A DNA stretch of 64,000 nucleotides from the NCBI RefSeq assembly GCF_005519465.1, contig NZ_CP027858.1, positions 372,001 through 436,000 of the forward strand, read 5' to 3'. A program made the translations under genes and the position numbers. Within the stretch, counting starts at the first letter, position 1, and the number at the start of each line of letters is the position of its first letter. The stretch is from Streptomyces clavuligerus (lineage in GTDB: Bacteria; Actinomycetota; Actinomycetes; Streptomycetales; Streptomycetaceae). Below, piece by piece: positions 34,995 through 45,603 of the stretch. The notes below the pieces were generated by a model. It did not search any database, was not told the DNA's origin, and worked only from the letters and a program-made list of their open reading frames with translations.

Positions 34995-35040
34995 CACGGA
35001 GGCGCGCGATATCGGGCGCGGCGGAGCATGGCCTCCGTAC

Positions 35041-35064
35041 TCTGCCTCTGCCTCTGCCTCTGCC
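35041..35064. repeat. Hexanucleotide repeat (TCTGCC)4
   Basis: Four exact TCTGCC units lie between the terminator and the stop codon of the RutA-like gene. Simple repeat, potentially length-variable. Confidence 0.85.
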
Positions 35065-35081
35065 GGGAGGAAGCCCACCCG

Positions 35082-36164
35082 TCAGGGCGCACCGGAGACG
35101 GAGGCACGGGACGTCATGAGCGGCTGAATACGCGTACCGAACTTCTCCACGCCTTCGAGGAATTCGTCGAAAACGAGAATGACCCCTTTGACGCCGTGCA
35201 CCTCACTGACCTGATCGAGCATTCGCGCGACGGTCCCGTACGATCCCACGAGGGTTCCCATATTGAGGTTCACGGCCCCTTCGGGAAGCGCGACGGTCTT
35301 CGCGGTCGAGGATTCGTCGGCGTCCTTGTCCTTGGCCGTCTGGGCCGTCATGTACCCGAGCGCCGAGAGATCGGCGTTGTCGTGGTAATCCTTCCACTTC
35401 GCCTGCGCCGCTCCGTCGCTCTCCTCCGCGATGACCATGAAGAGTGCGAGTGTTCCGACCTCGCGGCCGGTCCTGCGCGCCTGTCCGGCCAGGGCGGCGG
35501 CGGCTTCGGAGAGTGCGAGCGGGGTGTTGACCCCACTGCCCAGGATGAAGTTCCCGTCGGCGTACTCGGCGGCGAACCGCATCCCCGTGCCGCTCTGCCC
35601 GGCGGCGAGGATGTCGATGTGCCCGCCTGCCGGGCGCGGTGACAGGACGCATTCATCCATTCTGTAGAACTCGCCCTTGACATTGCTTACCCCCTCGCTC
35701 CACAACTGCCTCAGCACGGTGACGTACTCGGCCGCCCTCGTATAGCGGTTGGCGAAGTGCTCGTCCCCGGGCCACAGGCCCATCTGCGCGTATTCGGGGG
35801 GCGCCCAGCCGGTGACTATATTGACCCCGGCCCGGCCCGGGGCGATCGAATCGATGGTCACGGCCATCCGCGCCGCGATCGCCGGGGGCAGGGCGAGGAC
35901 GGGCGCGGACGCGTACAGCTTGATCCGCTCCGTCACGGCGGCCAGGCCCGCCGTCAGGGTGAACGACTCAAGGCAGTGGTCCCAGAACTCCGTCTCACCA
36001 CCGAACCCCTTGAGCTTGATCATCGTCAACGCGAAGTCCAGTCCGTGCTCCTCGGCCCGCTGCACGATGGCCTTGTTCAGTTCGAAGCTCGGCATGTACT
36101 GCGGAGAGCTTTTCGAGATGAGCCATCCGTTGTTGCCGATGGGAAGGAAGACTCCGATGTCCAT
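35082..36164 (-). CDS. RutA-like pyrimidine/flavin-dependent monooxygenase (LLM class)
   Basis: The 360-aa luciferase-like protein matches RutA closely: [70 protein letters not shown] and [20 protein letters not shown]. RutA opens uracil or thymine with FMNH2 and O2 to ureidoacrylate-type products in the Rut pathway. None of rutB-G is near, so the product would have to be used by enzymes elsewhere, or the substrate differs. ATG 36164 follows AAGGAG by six bases; the frame upstream to 36266 is discarded. Confidence 0.9.
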   Translation of the reverse strand: MDIGVFLPIGNNGWLISKSSPQYMPSFELNKAIVQRAEEHGLDFALTMIKLKGFGGETEFWDHCLESFTLTAGLAAVTERIKLYASAPVLALPPAIAARMAVTIDSIAPGRAGVNIVTGWAPPEYAQMGLWPGDEHFANRYTRAAEYVTVLRQLWSEGVSNVKGEFYRMDECVLSPRPAGGHIDILAAGQSGTGMRFAAEYADGNFILGSGVNTPLALSEAAAALAGQARRTGREVGTLALFMVIAEESDGAAQAKWKDYHDNADLSALGYMTAQTAKDKDADESSTAKTVALPEGAVNLNMGTLVGSYGTVARMLDQVSEVHGVKGVILVFDEFLEGVEKFGTRIQPLMTSRASVSGAP

Positions 36165-36519
36165 GCCGCTCCTTGTCGCCGGGGCCGGGCAACCGCCACG
36201 ACGCTTCCCGCCCGACCGGCCGGCCCATGCGGTCATTCCTCCCCATGGCACACCTGCGGTACACAACGCCGCAGCGCGTCGGCCCGGCCCACCGAAGAGC
36301 CGGCGGCGGACACACCACCGACCGGGACACCCGCCTCCGGGTCACCCTCGCCGACCCGAAGGCGCCCCACTCCGGGGTGAGCAACCGGATCTCCGTGCGG
36401 ACATTCGTTCGGGTGCCCCTGTCATCTCCCGCCCGCCGCACCGACTACGGTGTGAGGCTTGAGGGCGGGGGTGATGGCGGTACACGTTCCGCCTGCGATG
36501 GGGGAGGGTCGGGGTCTCG

Positions 36520-37953
36520 ATGTCTCTGAAGAAGCAGCCGCTCAACGAACGACAGCTGGCAGTGCTGCAGTGGGTGGGCAAGGGTTGCCCACCCGGGGTG
36601 TGGGAGTCCACCTCGTACAAGACGAGCTGTCTGGCGCTCCAGAACCGCAACCTGGTCAAGATCACCAGGACCCGTGACACGTGGAGTGCCGCACTGACGG
36701 ACAACGGACGTCACTATCTGGCCCATGGGTCCTACCCGGCGCTCGAACCCACGAGGCACACGGCGCGCCGGCAGCCGCCCCTCACCACCACGCCCGCGAC
36801 GGCACTGGCGAGTCCCACCAGCAAGCCCGCTGCTCCAGCGCCCTTTCCTCGCGGGACACGCAAGACCTTCACCGAGCAACTGCTGGACGAACTGGCCCAG
36901 TCCGGTGGCCGCATCATCAAGAGCGGCCAGGCCGGGGACACGGAGAAATGGCCCAGCCGCCTCGCCGCAGCGCGGAGATCCGGGAGGGTCCCCGGGACAA
37001 AAGAGCTGTACGGGCGCTGGTGCCGCGAAGGCTACGAGATCACGCTCGTCGACGTCCCGGCCTGGCGGCTCGCCACACTGGAGCCGGTGCCCGTGCCTGC
37101 CCGGCTCACCCGGCCGCACGCCGTCGTTGCGGCCATGCAGAAGGAGCGGCAGCCACTCGGCCTGCCCCGCGCCGTCCAAGGACGGGCCCTGCGCCTCATC
37201 CACGCGTTGGCCACCGCCCTCGAAGCTCAAGGTGATACCTGCGAGGCCGGCTCAGTCGACTCGGCTCCGCCGATCCGCCGACGCCGACACGCGGCAGCCC
37301 ACTTCACGGCCACCGCCCAGGGGCAGACCGTGGCGTTCCTCGTCTTCCAGGAGCAGGACCGCAGCGAGCACACCGCGACGGAGAGGGAACTCGCGGAAGC
37401 CAAGAAATACTCCTGGGTCAAAATCCCCAAGTACGACTACACGCCTTCGGACCGGCTGCGTTTCGTACTCGACGGCGGGTCGCCGCACCGAGCGTCCGAG
37501 TGGGCCGACAGCACCGAGCGTCCCTTGGAGGAGCAACTGGCCGAGATCGTGCAGGAAGTAGCTCTCCGCGGTGCGGCGGCCGAACGCAAGAGGCTGGCAG
37601 AACGGGAGGCGGCACAGCAGCAGAAGCTGCGATGGGAGGCCGCGATGCAAGAGGCGCGCGTTCAGCACGCAGAGACCTTCCGCGTCCAGCACTTCGAAGC
37701 CCAGGAGGCCGCCTGGCGTCGTGCGACCCACCTGACCGAGTACCTCGACGCGGTCCGCTCCCACGTGCACGAACTGCCGCCAGGCCCCACCCGGACCGAC
37801 GCGGAATCATGGCTGTCCTGGGCCTCCGGGTACGTCGCACGCCTCGACCCGACCAACCAGCCCCCACGCTTGCCCGAGATCCCCGAACCGCGGGCCGAGG
37901 ATCTGAAGCCCTTTCTGCGCGACTGGAGCCCCTACGGGCCCTACCTCCGTTGA
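36520..37953 (+). CDS. Conserved-looking protein of unknown function with coiled coil
   Basis: The 477-aa product is not recognised. Residues 1-70 (LNERQLAVLQWVGKGCPPGV then YKTSCLALQNRNLVKITR) resemble a winged-helix domain. After a Pro/Thr/Ala linker (70-110) a second domain (LLDELAQSGGRIIKS) again looks like a small HTH. Residues 240-310 have alternating strands (AHFTATAQGQTVAFLVFQEQ) and 335-400 form a long charged coiled coil (AAERKRLAEREAAQQQKLRW). The C-terminus ends FLRDWSPYGPYLR. No signal peptide or membrane segment. A DNA-associated role is plausible from the layout but unproven. Monocistronic; codon use is normal, slightly less GC-biased than neighbours. Confidence 0.75.
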   Translation: MSLKKQPLNERQLAVLQWVGKGCPPGVWESTSYKTSCLALQNRNLVKITRTRDTWSAALTDNGRHYLAHGSYPALEPTRHTARRQPPLTTTPATALASPTSKPAAPAPFPRGTRKTFTEQLLDELAQSGGRIIKSGQAGDTEKWPSRLAAARRSGRVPGTKELYGRWCREGYEITLVDVPAWRLATLEPVPVPARLTRPHAVVAAMQKERQPLGLPRAVQGRALRLIHALATALEAQGDTCEAGSVDSAPPIRRRRHAAAHFTATAQGQTVAFLVFQEQDRSEHTATERELAEAKKYSWVKIPKYDYTPSDRLRFVLDGGSPHRASEWADSTERPLEEQLAEIVQEVALRGAAAERKRLAEREAAQQQKLRWEAAMQEARVQHAETFRVQHFEAQEAAWRRATHLTEYLDAVRSHVHELPPGPTRTDAESWLSWASGYVARLDPTNQPPRLPEIPEPRAEDLKPFLRDWSPYGPYLR

Positions 37954-38382
37954 CCGTTCGCAGGAACGGGCCGTCACGGGTGCAATCCCCTGCTGCGAGC
38001 CGTGCGTGTCCCGACCGGTGAACCACCCCTGCACGGCGACGGAAGGCCACGGCGGCCGTCACCGTCTCTGCCGTGCCCGGCCCGACCCCGGCCTGATCCC
38101 GGCCCGGCGGAAACCGGGGCGCTGCCCGGCGTCCGCGGGCGTCCTTTACGGCGGTGGCTCTCCAGCAGCCGCGGCAGCGGCCACGCCCCAGCGACTACCG
38201 GTTCGGAGCACCATGGAGAGGGACGGCTCCGCTGTGCCGACGTCAGCCGGCGGGGGTGCAGCCAGGGCCAGGGCCCGGGTCGTTTCATGCATCCGCCTCG
38301 GTACCGCGCCGCGAGGCAGTCCTCCGAAGGACGGCTGTCACCGACCTGGTCATGGGCGGGGGTCCGTCCAGAAGATCGTCCG
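37954..38382. other. Intergenic region with repeat copy A
   Basis: 430 bases between convergent genes. It holds an inverted, partial copy of the dispersed repeat (38141-38175). Several frames are open but none has convincing codon use or start; I see no gene. Confidence 0.5.
38141..38175 (-). repeat. Dispersed repeat, copy A (degenerate, inverted)
   Basis: GTCCTTTACGGCGG is the reverse complement of the CCGCCGTAAAGGAC core found at 48.2, 53.3 and 58.3 kb. CTCCAGCAGCCGC follows on the same strand instead of the opposite one, so this copy is rearranged. Confidence 0.5.
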
Positions 38383-39240
38383 TCAGCAGGCTTCTGGGGT
38401 GCCGCCGTCCTGATCGGCCGGGTGAAGCAGTTCGATGACGCGTTCCTCGTACCGGACACGGGCCGGGGAGAAGTCGTACGGCATCTTGCCGATGGCCTCC
38501 ATCGCGCTCATCCTCGCCCCGCCCTCCTCCTCACCGGTGTGCTCGTCCTCCTGGTCCAGGAGGTTGTCGAGGGCCTCGTCCAGGCCGGATCTGTCGATGG
38601 TGACTGCCAGGGCGGTCTCATGAGCACACCGCTGGGCGGCCAGGTCTTCGATCCGGGGGTCGCCAGGGGACATGGTGTCGTCCAGGGACTTCTCGGCCTC
38701 GGCCAGGCGGTCCTCCTCGGCCCGCAGCTCGGGGTGAGTGGCCAGGACGATGAACCGGTCGGCCTGGACGGCGGCGCCCAAGGGGCCGAAGATACGCTCC
38801 GTGACCAGGAGGGTATCGAGATCGGCCGGGCGCAGGGCTCCGGGCGGCAGATCGTGCAAGCGGCTGCTGACCAGCGGTGAGAGCAGGCCCAGGGGGCTGC
38901 CCACCTCGCGGAGACGGTGCACGGCGGCCCGCTGGGCTTCGATGGCGGCCGCCTTGGAGGCGAGGGACTCCTCCAGCCGGGCCAGCGACTGCTCGATGCC
39001 GGTGGCGCCCTCGAATCCGGCCCGGATGTCGTCCAGAGAGATACCTGCATCAGCCATCCTGCGTATCCACAGCAGGCGGATCATGTCGTCGTATCCATAG
39101 CGGCGGCGGTCATCACTGCCGCGTTCCGGCTCGGCGAGGAGCCCGATGGCGTGGTAGTGCCGGATGGCACGGGGCGTGATCCCGGCGAACGCGGCGGCAT
39201 CGCCGATCTTGACCCGGCGGGGAATCGCAGGAAGGGGCAT
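38383..39240 (-). CDS. MerR family transcriptional regulator
   Basis: The 285-aa protein has a MerR N-terminal domain: VKIGDAAAFAGITPRAIRHY, HAIGLLAEPERGSDDRRRYG and YDDMIRLLWIRRMADAGISL, followed by the dimerisation coiled coil (IEQSLARLEESLASKAAAIE). The C-terminal 140 residues form a larger helical effector domain, ending with an acidic stretch (DEHTGEEEGGARM). No Cys ligands, so not a metal sensor. ATG 39240 lies nine bases after GAGAGG. No clear target neighbours; convergent with the unknown 477-aa gene. Confidence 0.9.
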   Translation of the reverse strand: MPLPAIPRRVKIGDAAAFAGITPRAIRHYHAIGLLAEPERGSDDRRRYGYDDMIRLLWIRRMADAGISLDDIRAGFEGATGIEQSLARLEESLASKAAAIEAQRAAVHRLREVGSPLGLLSPLVSSRLHDLPPGALRPADLDTLLVTERIFGPLGAAVQADRFIVLATHPELRAEEDRLAEAEKSLDDTMSPGDPRIEDLAAQRCAHETALAVTIDRSGLDEALDNLLDQEDEHTGEEEGGARMSAMEAIGKMPYDFSPARVRYEERVIELLHPADQDGGTPEAC

Positions 39241-39491
39241 GCGGGGGAACCTCTCAATGTCGTGCTCGCCGCCTACTGCACCACATGCCGCTACGGCACA
39301 TGCAAAACCCGCCGCCGTGACCACGCCCCGCGTTCCCGCACCATCACAGGTTCGGGCAGCGGCCGGTCCGGGTCTCGGGAGCGATCGACGTCCATGAGCA
39401 GTCGTCAGCCCGACGCCGCCGATGCGCTGGGCCCTCGAAGGATGTCGCGGGTGGCCATCCAGTCTGCCCGACGGCCGTGATCCGACCTTGG

Positions 39492-39531
39492 CGGCGGTTC
39501 CTACCCCCCGAAACGTCTCCAGGAACCGCCG
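39492..39531. repeat. Dispersed repeat, copy B (hairpin)
   Basis: CGGCGGTTCCT (39492-39502) and AGGAACCGCCG (39521-39531) form a perfect 11-base inverted repeat with an 18-base loop. Loop and right arm (CCCCCGAAA, CTCCAG, then CCGCCGTGAGGAC) match copy C at 48.2 kb. Confidence 0.75.
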
Positions 39532-40283
39532 TGAGGACACACCGTACCGACCCGTCCCGAACCCCGGGGTTCGCCCTCCGGCCGCCCCGCATCACGCACC
39601 CGACGCGCTCGACGCACCCGACGACGGCACGCACCGCACGGAGAACAGCGCACCGCGACCACGGACCGCTTCCCCATCAGCGGCCTATGCGCCGGACGGA
39701 TATCGGACAGCACTCGATCTCCCGTCGGTCCCGTGTGCCGCGTGCGGCGGCGTGGCTCCGGCTCGGGTGGGGTCGGCCGCACGGCATGACGGCAGCGGGT
39801 GTCACGGCCCGCTCCACTCCGTCCGAACCGGTGGTTCGCCGTCGGTGGCGACAGCGCCGGGGTCCCGGGCGGGCCGTCATGGAACCCTGGCCATCGTGTC
39901 CGATATCTGCCGCGTTATTCGCTTTGGGCGTCTGCGGCGCGTGCCGGCGCCTCACCTCCTCGCCCGTCCATGCCGTCCGCGGCAGGAGCCATCCGCCCGC
40001 GCCCTGCTCCGCCCCGGTCGAGGCCGGCCCCGTCCGCCGGATGGTCCGCCGGACGCCGTCGCGGCGGCCTGAAGCGGTCGGGAGACCGCTTCGCCGGGTG
40101 CCCCATCGCTCAGCCACCCGCGAGACATGGCCGGACCGGCGTCCCACAGCCACGACGCGTGCTCTCGGTGCGCCCTCTGGTCACGCTCGCGCACCGGATG
40201 TGCGCCGCCGCCCCGGACGAAGTCATCGACCTATCCCCCAATGTGGGCGAAGGCCCTGGAATCAGTCCGGACCGGGGCACCGA

Positions 40284-40289
40284 TAGACT
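40284..40289 (+). promoter_or_regulatory. Putative -10 element of the AraC-type gene (leaderless mRNA)
   Basis: TAGACT ends seven bases before the ATG at 40297, which would place the transcription start at or next to the start codon. No ribosome-binding site precedes the ATG, in agreement with a leaderless transcript. Confidence 0.4.
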
Positions 40290-40296
40290 TCTCGTC

Positions 40297-41208
40297 ATGG
40301 TTCAAGCACCCCTTGGTGCGGCGACCCCAGGGATGTGGCGGCGCGAGCCGGGCACCGTGGTCCGGCGGACCGAGCCGCTCCCCGAGTCGGCGGCCGCCAT
40401 CCTCGCCGGGTCCCGGATCGTCCCCGCCCCCACGGAGTGGCCGCCGCACGCGCATCGCCTGCACGAGCTCGTCTGGGTGCGCGGGGGAACACTGACGTCC
40501 CGCATGGGCGACCGCGTCTACACCGTGGTCGAGGGGTACGGGCTGTGGATGCCCGCCGGAATGGTCCACGAGGGCCGGGCGACGGCGCAGGCGGAGCTCT
40601 TCCACGCCTTCTTCGCTCCCGATCGCATACCGTTCGCGTTCACGGAACCCATGGCGATCACGATGACGCCGTTGCTGGAGTCACTGCTGACTCATCTGTC
40701 CTGCGCGGACATCGACGGGGAGGCGAGGGCGCGGGCGGAGTCGGTCGTCTTCGATGTGATCCGGCCCTCGGAGCGCCAGTTCGCGTTGCGGCTGCCCGGC
40801 GACCCCCGGATCGACGCCATCGCCGAGGCCCTGCTGGACGATCCTTCGGACGGCCGCTCGCTGGAGGAGTGGGCACGGCTGCTGGGTACCAGCGACCGTA
40901 CGATCACCCGTGCCTTCCGTCAGGCGACGGGGCTTCCCTTCGCCCAGTGGCGGCAGATGCTGCGGGTGCACCGGGCGCTGATGCTCCTCGCCGAGGACAT
41001 CGACGTGACGACGGTTTCCGAGGTGCTCGGCTACGCGCAGCCCAGCTCCTTCATCGTCGCCTTCCGGCGGGTCATGGGAATCACTCCGGGCGCGTTCTCC
41101 GACGCGGCGGCCGGTCCGTCGGGGGGTGTCCGGAATTCCGTATCGCGTGACCGGAACTCCGGATTGTCGACACGACAAGCGGAATATAAGCTTCACCGAG
41201 TTAGGTAA
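40297..41208 (+). CDS. AraC family regulator of the iron-siderophore uptake operon
   Basis: The 303-aa protein has an N-terminal cupin-like sensor (PPHAHRLHELVWVRGGTL, YGLWMPAGMVHEG) and a C-terminal double HTH: LEEWARLLGTSDRTITRAFR and TTVSEVLGYAQPSSFIVAFR followed by RVMGITPGAF. Regulators of this layout beside siderophore ABC genes are usually activators that sense the ferri-siderophore or an effector. It is directly upstream of the ATPase gene on the same strand. The iron-box-like sequence overlaps its stop codon. Confidence 0.9.
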   Translation: MVQAPLGAATPGMWRREPGTVVRRTEPLPESAAAILAGSRIVPAPTEWPPHAHRLHELVWVRGGTLTSRMGDRVYTVVEGYGLWMPAGMVHEGRATAQAELFHAFFAPDRIPFAFTEPMAITMTPLLESLLTHLSCADIDGEARARAESVVFDVIRPSERQFALRLPGDPRIDAIAEALLDDPSDGRSLEEWARLLGTSDRTITRAFRQATGLPFAQWRQMLRVHRALMLLAEDIDVTTVSEVLGYAQPSSFIVAFRRVMGITPGAFSDAAAGPSGGVRNSVSRDRNSGLSTRQAEYKLHRVR

Positions 41209-41216
41209 CCCTTAGT
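41201..41216 (+). promoter_or_regulatory. Possible iron box (DmdR/IdeR-like) before the uptake operon
   Basis: TTAGGTAACCCTTAG resembles one half of the actinobacterial iron box TTAGGTTAGGCTCACCTAA. It overlaps the AraC stop codon and lies about 110 bases above the ATPase start. The match is partial. Confidence 0.35.
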
Positions 41217-41324
41217 CGCTGTTCTCTGTGCGCGCCGCCGTGCGTGGGCGAGCGCGCGGCCTGCCCGGTGACACCGGACAGAGGTTGCCGCAGCCCCCGC
41301 CCCTCTGACCGTCCGGACAGCTAC

Positions 41325-42200
<876 letters not shown>

Positions 42201-42328
42201 ACACGGCGGCACGGCGGCACTGCGGCACGTCTCCCAGGCGCCGCACCGGCCGTCACGAGTCGCCCCCGAAGAAACTCCGGCACGCCTTCTCCGCGCCGCC
42301 CCCCCTCACCCGTGAAAGAGGAACTCTC

Positions 42329-43393
42329 ATGAACCGTGCCCGTCGCCTGGCGCTGTCGGCCTCGGCCGGACTCGTGCTGCTCACCGCAACGGCCTGCGGA
42401 ACGACCGACGTCGACAAGGCGACAGCCAAGAGCAGCGCCGACCGGTCCCCCGCGTCGAAGGACTGCGCCCAGGACACCACGACGACCTCGACGAAGCCGG
42501 TCTCCTTCAAGGACGGCGTCGGCCGCCAGATCACGCTCGACAAGCCCGCCGAGCGGATCGCGGTCCTCGAATGGCAACAGGTCGAAGACGCGCTGACGCT
42601 GTGTGTCACCCCCACCGCCGTCTCCGACGCCAAGGGATACCGCACCTGGACCAGCGCGGAGAAGCTGCCCGCCGGTGTGACGGACATCGGTACCCGGGAA
42701 GAGCCCGATCTCGACACCCTCTACGCGGCCAGGCCCGATCTCATCGTCGTGGAGGCCTTCGACGCCAAGGACGAGATGATCAAGAAGCTGGAGAAGCGGG
42801 GCGTTCCCGTGATGGCCACGCGGGGGGCGGACCCGAAGGACCCGATCGGGAACATGCGGAAGGTGTTCAGCATGATCGGCGAGGCGACCGGACGCACGGA
42901 CCGGGCGGACCAGGTGCTCAAGGAGTTCGACCAGCACCTCGCGACGGCGAAGCAGCGGGTCACCGACGCGAAGCTGCCGACGAAGGACTTCCTGTTCTTC
43001 GACGGCTGGCTCGAAGGAGGCAACCTGACCGTACGCCCCTACGCGGACGGCGCCCTGTTCACCGAGATCGGCAAGGAACTCGGCCTGACCCCGGCATGGA
43101 CCAACGACGTCAACAAGAAGCACGGTGACGGGGGCGTGGACGCCTCCTACGGCCTCGCGCAGACCGATGTCGAGGGACTCACCTCCGTGGGCGACGCCAA
43201 TCTCTTCTACGCGAACGACGAGGCCGCCGGCGGATACGTCGCGGCGCTGAACAAGAACCCGATCTGGAAGAAGCTCCCCGCCGTGAAGGAAGGCCGTGCC
43301 CACGCGTTCCCGTCGGGGATCTGGGGCGCCGGTGGTCCGCGCTCCTGCGCACAGGCGATCGACGCCTACGTCGACGTACTCGACAAGAAGTGA
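42329..43393 (+). CDS. Iron-siderophore ABC transporter substrate-binding lipoprotein
   Basis: The 354-aa lipoprotein has signal LALSASAGLVLLTATAC with lipobox LTATAC. The class III binding fold shows VGRQITLDKPAERIAVLEWQ near residue 65, PDLDTLYAARPDLIVVEAF, a long bridging helix, and the C-terminal lobe (WKKLPAVKEGRAHAFPSGIW). It captures a ferric siderophore or haem-like complex. ATG 42329 follows AGAGGAA. It is followed with GTGA overlap by the permease gene. Confidence 0.92.
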   Translation: MNRARRLALSASAGLVLLTATACGTTDVDKATAKSSADRSPASKDCAQDTTTTSTKPVSFKDGVGRQITLDKPAERIAVLEWQQVEDALTLCVTPTAVSDAKGYRTWTSAEKLPAGVTDIGTREEPDLDTLYAARPDLIVVEAFDAKDEMIKKLEKRGVPVMATRGADPKDPIGNMRKVFSMIGEATGRTDRADQVLKEFDQHLATAKQRVTDAKLPTKDFLFFDGWLEGGNLTVRPYADGALFTEIGKELGLTPAWTNDVNKKHGDGGVDASYGLAQTDVEGLTSVGDANLFYANDEAAGGYVAALNKNPIWKKLPAVKEGRAHAFPSGIWGAGGPRSCAQAIDAYVDVLDKK

Positions 43394-45492
43394 GCACGGT
43401 ACGCGCGATGGCCCCCGCACCGGGGCCGCCGCCGGGCGCCCGGTCCGGCGGCGGCCCCGCCGGGGCGGCCGTCCTGGCACTCCTCCTCCTCATGACCGCG
43501 CTCGTCGGCATGTGGCATCTGACCCAGGGGACGTCGGGCGTCGGCGTCGGCGACCTGGTGCGCCATCTCGCCGGGGAGGGCGACAGCGCCCAGGGGGCGC
43601 CCGTGGGCGAGATCCTCACCGGCTCGCGCCTGCCGCGTCTGTTCGCGGGCGTCGCTGTCGGCTTCGCCCTCGGCTGCGCGGGGGCACTGCTCCAGTCCGT
43701 CACCCACAACACGCTCGCCTCACCGGACACCCTCGCGGTCACGTCCGGGGCCTACTTCACCCTCGCGCTCGTCGCCGCCCTCGGCCTGACCGTCCCGCTG
43801 TGGGCGTCGGGCGCCGTCGCCTTCGCGGGCGGTCTTGTCGCGGCGGCGCTCGTGCTGCTCCTGTCGGGCCGCGCGGCGGGTACCTCGGGCACCCGCCTCG
43901 TCCTCGCCGGATCGGCGACGGCCATGGCCCTGGACGCGGCGACCGGGACGTTCCTCATCCTGTTCGACCAGAACACGACCGGTCTCTTCGCCTGGGGAAG
44001 CGGCTCGCTGGCGCAGTTGAACATCGACGCGTCGGTACGCGCCGCCCCTCTCGTCGCCGTGACGCTGTGCCTCGCTCTGGCGCTGTCCCGGCGGCTGGAC
44101 GTGATGCATCTCGGCGACGACGCCGCGTCGACCCTCGGCGTGCCGATCCGGAGCACCCGTGTGACCGCCGTGATCTGCGCGGTGCTGCTGACCAGCACGG
44201 CGGTGACCCTGGCGGGTCCGATCGGCTTCGTCGGTCTCGGCGCCCCTGTCCTCGCCCGGCTGATCGCGGGACGTGTCCACGCCCTGCGCCGGCACCTCTT
44301 CCTGATCCCCGCGGCCGGGCTGCTCGGCGCGCTGCTGATCCTGCTCGCCGACGCGGCCCTGCGGGCGGTCCAAGGGGCGGACGGGGCCGCTTCCATCCCC
44401 ACCGGCGTGCCGACCGCGCTGCTCGGCTCCGTCGTGATCGTGGTCCTCGCCCTGCGGCTGCGTGACACGGGGCAGCTCCGGCAGCCCCCGCGTGCGAGGG
44501 TCGCCGCACGCTCGCGCCGCGCCTTCCTCCTCGTCACGTCCGGCGCGGCCGTACTCCTTGCCGCAGCGGCCCTCGTGGCCGTCCTCGCGGGAAGCCTGTG
44601 GCTGCGGACCGGGGACATCGTGCTGTGGTTCCAGGGCGCGGCTCCGGACCTGGTGGGCCAGGCGCTCGACGACCGGGTCCCGCGCGTGACCGCCGCGATC
44701 CTGGCCGGTGCGGCGCTCGGACTGGCCGGCTGCGTCGTGCAGGGCGCGGTGCGCAATCCGCTGGCGGAGCCCGGGGTGCTCGGCATCACGGCGGGCGCCG
44801 GTCTCGGCGCGGCGAGCGTCGCGACCTCGGGTCTGTCCGGTGGTCGGACGGTACTCGTCGTGGTGGCGGTCGCGGCGGGGCTGGTCACGTTCGCGGTGAT
44901 CGCCCTGCTGGCCTGGCGCGGTGGTTTCCTGCCCGACCGGTTCGTACTGATCGGCATCGGCATGGGGTACGGCCTCAGCGCGGTCACCACCTTCCTGCTG
45001 CTGCGCGCGGACCCGTACAACACCCCCCGGATCTTCACCTGGCTCTCCGGTACCACCTACGGCCGGACGTTCCCCGACGTCGTCCCGGTCGCGGTGGGCC
45101 TGGCTCTCGCCCTTCCCGTTCTGCTCTCCCTGCGCGGCCGGCTCGATCTGCTCGCCGTCGACGAGGACACCCCGCGCGTCGTCGGGGTCAGGGTGGAACG
45201 CACCCGCCTCACCGCTCTGGCGATCGCCGCGGTGCTCGCGGCGCTCAGCGTGGTCGCCGTCGGTGTCGTCGGCTTCGTGGGGCTCGTCGCCCCGCACCTC
45301 GCCCGTTCCCTGGTGGGCGCCCGGCACGGCCGTTCGATCCCGGTCGCGATGCTGCTCGGTGGTGTGCTGGTGTGTGTGGCGGACGCCCTCGGCCGTACGG
45401 TCGCCGCCCCCGCGCAGGTGCCGGCGGGCCTCATGATCGCGCTGGTCGGCGGACCGTATTTCGTGTGGGTGCTCCGGAAGTCCCGCGCATGA
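43390..45492 (+). CDS. Fused double FecCD-type permease for iron-siderophore uptake
   Basis: This 700-aa protein contains two complete FecCD permease halves, with about 20 membrane segments. The paired conserved loops are LPRLFAGVAVGFALGCAGAL / SVTHNTLASPDTLAVTSGA in the first half and VPRVTAAILAGAALGLAGCV / GAVRNPLAEPGVLGITAGA in the second. Each half has the ATPase-docking region (DDAASTLGVPIRSTRV; DEDTPRVVGVRVERTRL). Such FhuB-like fusions replace the usual heterodimer. The GTG start overlaps the binding-protein stop by four bases. Confidence 0.93.
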   Translation: MSTVRAMAPAPGPPPGARSGGGPAGAAVLALLLLMTALVGMWHLTQGTSGVGVGDLVRHLAGEGDSAQGAPVGEILTGSRLPRLFAGVAVGFALGCAGALLQSVTHNTLASPDTLAVTSGAYFTLALVAALGLTVPLWASGAVAFAGGLVAAALVLLLSGRAAGTSGTRLVLAGSATAMALDAATGTFLILFDQNTTGLFAWGSGSLAQLNIDASVRAAPLVAVTLCLALALSRRLDVMHLGDDAASTLGVPIRSTRVTAVICAVLLTSTAVTLAGPIGFVGLGAPVLARLIAGRVHALRRHLFLIPAAGLLGALLILLADAALRAVQGADGAASIPTGVPTALLGSVVIVVLALRLRDTGQLRQPPRARVAARSRRAFLLVTSGAAVLLAAAALVAVLAGSLWLRTGDIVLWFQGAAPDLVGQALDDRVPRVTAAILAGAALGLAGCVVQGAVRNPLAEPGVLGITAGAGLGAASVATSGLSGGRTVLVVVAVAAGLVTFAVIALLAWRGGFLPDRFVLIGIGMGYGLSAVTTFLLLRADPYNTPRIFTWLSGTTYGRTFPDVVPVAVGLALALPVLLSLRGRLDLLAVDEDTPRVVGVRVERTRLTALAIAAVLAALSVVAVGVVGFVGLVAPHLARSLVGARHGRSIPVAMLLGGVLVCVADALGRTVAAPAQVPAGLMIALVGGPYFVWVLRKSRA

Positions 45493-45603
45493 GCTCACGG
45501 CGGGGGGGGCGGGGTCCGCGCCCACGGGTTCGGCCCCTCCCCCTCCCTTTGCCTCTCCCCCCTCTCTTTGCCTCTCGCCCCGCCATCCCGCCAGGAGACC
45601 GGA

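Larger units (their letters stand above)
39241..40296. other. 1.05-kb intergenic region with repeat copy B
   Basis: Between the divergent MerR and AraC genes lie 1,056 bases with no supported gene. Long frames exist on both strands (for example 39477-40286) but are Arg/Pro/Ser-rich, lack ribosome-binding sites and look like random high-GC frames. The region contains hairpin repeat copy B near its left end and the AraC promoter at its right end. It may be gene debris. Confidence 0.5.

Noticed and set aside
38006..38413. Small Cys/His-rich gene (VNHPCTATEGHGGRHRLCR)
   Set aside because: The motif looks zinc-finger-like but the frame quickly becomes low-complexity and overlaps repeat copy A; no supporting start site.
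39477..40286. 269-codon frame in the MerR-AraC gap
   Set aside because: Arg/Pro/Ser-rich with irregular third positions and no start signal; treated as noncoding or debris.
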